From contig NZ_CP106798.1 of NCBI RefSeq assembly GCF_025642155.1, positions 1,674,001-1,738,000 of the forward strand: a stretch of DNA of 64,000 nt, written 5' to 3'. Both the position numbers and the translations under genes were made by a program. Origin of the DNA: Streptomyces sp. HUAS 15-9 (GTDB lineage: Bacteria > Actinomycetota > Actinomycetes > Streptomycetales > Streptomycetaceae). The notes beneath the pieces were generated by a model. It had not been told where the DNA came from. It saw nothing but the letters and a program-made list of their open reading frames with translations, and did not search any database. This document shows positions 62,882-64,000 of this stretch, one piece after another; position 1 is the stretch's first letter; every line of letters begins with the position of its first letter.

Positions 62882-63139
62882 GTGGCCGCCGATCCCGAGC
62901 ATCCCGTGGTCCATGGAGAACTCGCAGAGTTACGTCGTCGCCTCGACGTGGCCTACGCCCGTGTCGAGGGCGGGCTGGCGTTGCTCACTCATCGCACGAA
63001 GGAGACCGCCAAGGAGCTGGAGGAGCTGAACACCCGCATGGTCTCGCTCGAACACGCACGCTGGCCGCTGCCCTCGGTCGCCGCGCTCACGGCGTTGGGC
63101 GCACTCGTCGTGACGATCTGGCAGTCGCTGGCCCACTAG
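62882..63139 (+). CDS. Small tail-anchored coiled-coil-like protein
   Basis: An 85-residue protein from a GTG after GGAGTGGACCC. Residues 10-60 form a heptad-like helix (ELAELRRRLDVAYARVEGGL; ETAKELEELNTRMVSLEHAR). A C-terminal transmembrane segment follows (SVAALTALGALVVTIWQSLA). It is probably tail-anchored in the membrane with the coil in the cytosol. The family is unknown. It overlaps the end of the Nudix gene by four bases (convergent). Confidence 0.75.
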   Translation: MAADPEHPVVHGELAELRRRLDVAYARVEGGLALLTHRTKETAKELEELNTRMVSLEHARWPLPSVAALTALGALVVTIWQSLAH

Positions 63140-63672
63140 ACATCGGCGAGCCTGAGGTGGTGCAGCAGGAGTAACGCGGCCGCCATGTTGGCGGCCGGGA
63201 CCTCCCCACGGGCGATCATGTCCGGGACGAGTTTGAGGGGTACCCACTCCCGGCGGTCCGACTCGAAGTCGTCCACGGGATGCCCTACGTACTCGCCCTC
63301 GTCGGCCCAGTAGATGTGGTGCCGGGCGTCGGTGAGGCCGTTGGACGGCTCCACGCTCATGAGGTGGTGCAGGGGCCCCGGCCGCCAGCCGGTCTCCTCC
63401 TCGAGTTCCCTGGCGGCCGCACGCGCGATGTCCTCGCCGTCCTCCACGACACCCGCGGCCAGTTCCCACCCCCAGCTGTCCGTGATGAAGCGGTGGCGCC
63501 ACAGGAGGAGGACCTCGTTGGCCTCGTTCACCACCGTGGCCACGGCAACGGGCCGCAGCCGTATGAGGAAGTGGTCGAGGTGCCGGCCGTCCGGCAGCTC
63601 GACATCCGCGAGGTTGACGCTGAACCAGCGATTTGCGTACACAATTTGTTCGTTCTGTTTCGTCCACTGCAC
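63136..63672 (-). CDS. Nudix hydrolase, ADP-ribose-pyrophosphatase-like
   Basis: A 178-residue protein from a GTG at 63672 (MQWTKQNEQIVYANRWFSVN). The Nudix box is GVVEDGEDIARAAARELEEE with the following TGW; WELAAG precedes it and a Pro-rich turn follows 14 residues on. NRWFSVNLADVELPDGRHLD at the N-terminus is typical of ADP-ribose/NDP-sugar Nudix enzymes. An acidic segment EYVGHPVDDFESDRREWVPL follows. The specific substrate is unproven. Confidence 0.88.
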   Translation of the reverse strand: MQWTKQNEQIVYANRWFSVNLADVELPDGRHLDHFLIRLRPVAVATVVNEANEVLLLWRHRFITDSWGWELAAGVVEDGEDIARAAARELEEETGWRPGPLHHLMSVEPSNGLTDARHHIYWADEGEYVGHPVDDFESDRREWVPLKLVPDMIARGEVPAANMAAALLLLHHLRLADV

Positions 63673-63739
63673 GGTTCTGCCACCTTCCGCCGAGTAAGTG
63701 GCAATATCGCAGCAGGGACCCCTCCGGCCTACCGTGCGC

Positions 63740-64000
63740 CTACAGCGGTACGCGCAGTGCCCCGTCGATGAGTTCGGCGGCTTCAGCGGTTCCGGCACAG
63801 CCGCTGCGCACCAGGTGTTCGCGTACCGCACGGAGTCTGTCGCGCAGCCGCTGGGACTCCATTCCGCGGGCCTGTTCGGCCATCTGCACCGCCGTGACCA
63901 CGGCTTTGTCGGCATTGCCCTGGCGGAGTTCGATGGTGCTGAGCATGGCGAGCCGGTGCACCCGGCCCCGGTCGTGGGCGGGGTTGTCCACGGCGGCCGC
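63740..64000 (-). CDS. C-terminal end of a probable helical-repeat transcriptional regulator (cut by window edge)
   Basis: The visible ~87 residues read NPAHDRGRVHRLAMLSTIEL, RQGNADKAVVTAVQMAEQAR, MESQRLRDRLRAVREHLV and GTAEAAELIDGALRVPL: antiparallel helices of tetratricopeptide type. Such C-termini follow an XRE helix-turn-helix in large Streptomyces regulator families. The N-terminal part lies beyond 64000, so this identification is tentative. Confidence 0.5.
   Translation of the reverse strand, partial: AAAVDNPAHDRGRVHRLAMLSTIELRQGNADKAVVTAVQMAEQARGMESQRLRDRLRAVREHLVRSGCAGTAEAAELIDGALRVPL

Overview
The window is high-GC actinobacterial DNA, almost certainly a Streptomyces chromosome. It carries the sporulation protein SsgB, SsgB-linked genes, an argC-J-B-D-R operon, a vitamin B12 segment, SPFH-free small membrane proteins typical of the genus, GTG/TTG starts with GGAGG sites, and strong G/C bias at third codon positions. 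The order ssgB ... cobalamin genes ... metNIQ ... glpQ ... argH ... argRDBJC resembles the conserved chromosome core around ssgB in S. coelicolor (recalled knowledge, not computed here).

Layout. 1-2.5 kb: a wrecked carbohydrate-uptake locus (solute-binding protein, truncated permease joined to the tail of a rhamnogalacturonan-lyase-like gene) with a LacI-type operator. 2.7-10 kb: tRNA-Val(CAC), a PGPGW membrane protein, ssgB, a CGNR regulator, small membrane proteins, a DsbA-like protein, an acetyltransferase, a pabB-pabC pair, then tRNA-Gly, tRNA-Cys and three tRNA-Val(GAC). 10-18 kb: TFIIB-type zinc protein, APH-like kinase, Ser/Thr kinase, and a TrmH-Nudix gene pair split by an intact IS481-family element. 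16.6-23.6 kb: cobalamin genes (siroheme/CobA, an exceptionally long BluB-CobT fusion broken by one frameshift, CobL). 24.5-27.5 kb: metN-metI-metQ methionine importer behind a Cys/Met-rich leader peptide. 27.5-34 kb: small membrane proteins, ECF-like sigma factor, glycerophosphodiesterase with a PHO-box-like operator, acyltransferase, and an MFS exporter with its TetR repressor. 34-38 kb: aldo/keto reductase, argH, argG. 38-40.5 kb: a two-repeat secreted protein, a flavin-oxidase-like protein, an L,D-transpeptidase-like protein.

40.5-47.9 kb is the most interesting block. A two-component system faces a five-gene operon: two NOX/ferric-reductase-type flavocytochromes alternate with two secreted FMN-binding proteins carrying three SGAT flavinylation motifs in total, and the operon closes with the ApbE flavin transferase that would attach FMN to those motifs. 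Together they could move electrons from cytosolic NAD(P)H through bis-haem membrane proteins to covalently bound flavin outside the membrane.

48-52.8 kb: argR-D-B-J-C with ARG-box-like sites. 53-57.9 kb: alcohol/formaldehyde dehydrogenase and a carboxymuconolactone-decarboxylase-like gene, then a decay zone with an arabinofuranosidase remnant, a partly duplicated histidine-phosphatase gene and a broken DUF6461 gene. 57.9-64 kb: a frameshifted MocR-type regulator whose start codon overlaps that of a divergent EamA transporter, DUF1918, a GHL10-type glycoside hydrolase, 3-hydroxybutyryl-CoA dehydrogenase, a small membrane-tethered coiled-coil-like protein, a Nudix hydrolase, and the end of a regulator cut by the window edge.
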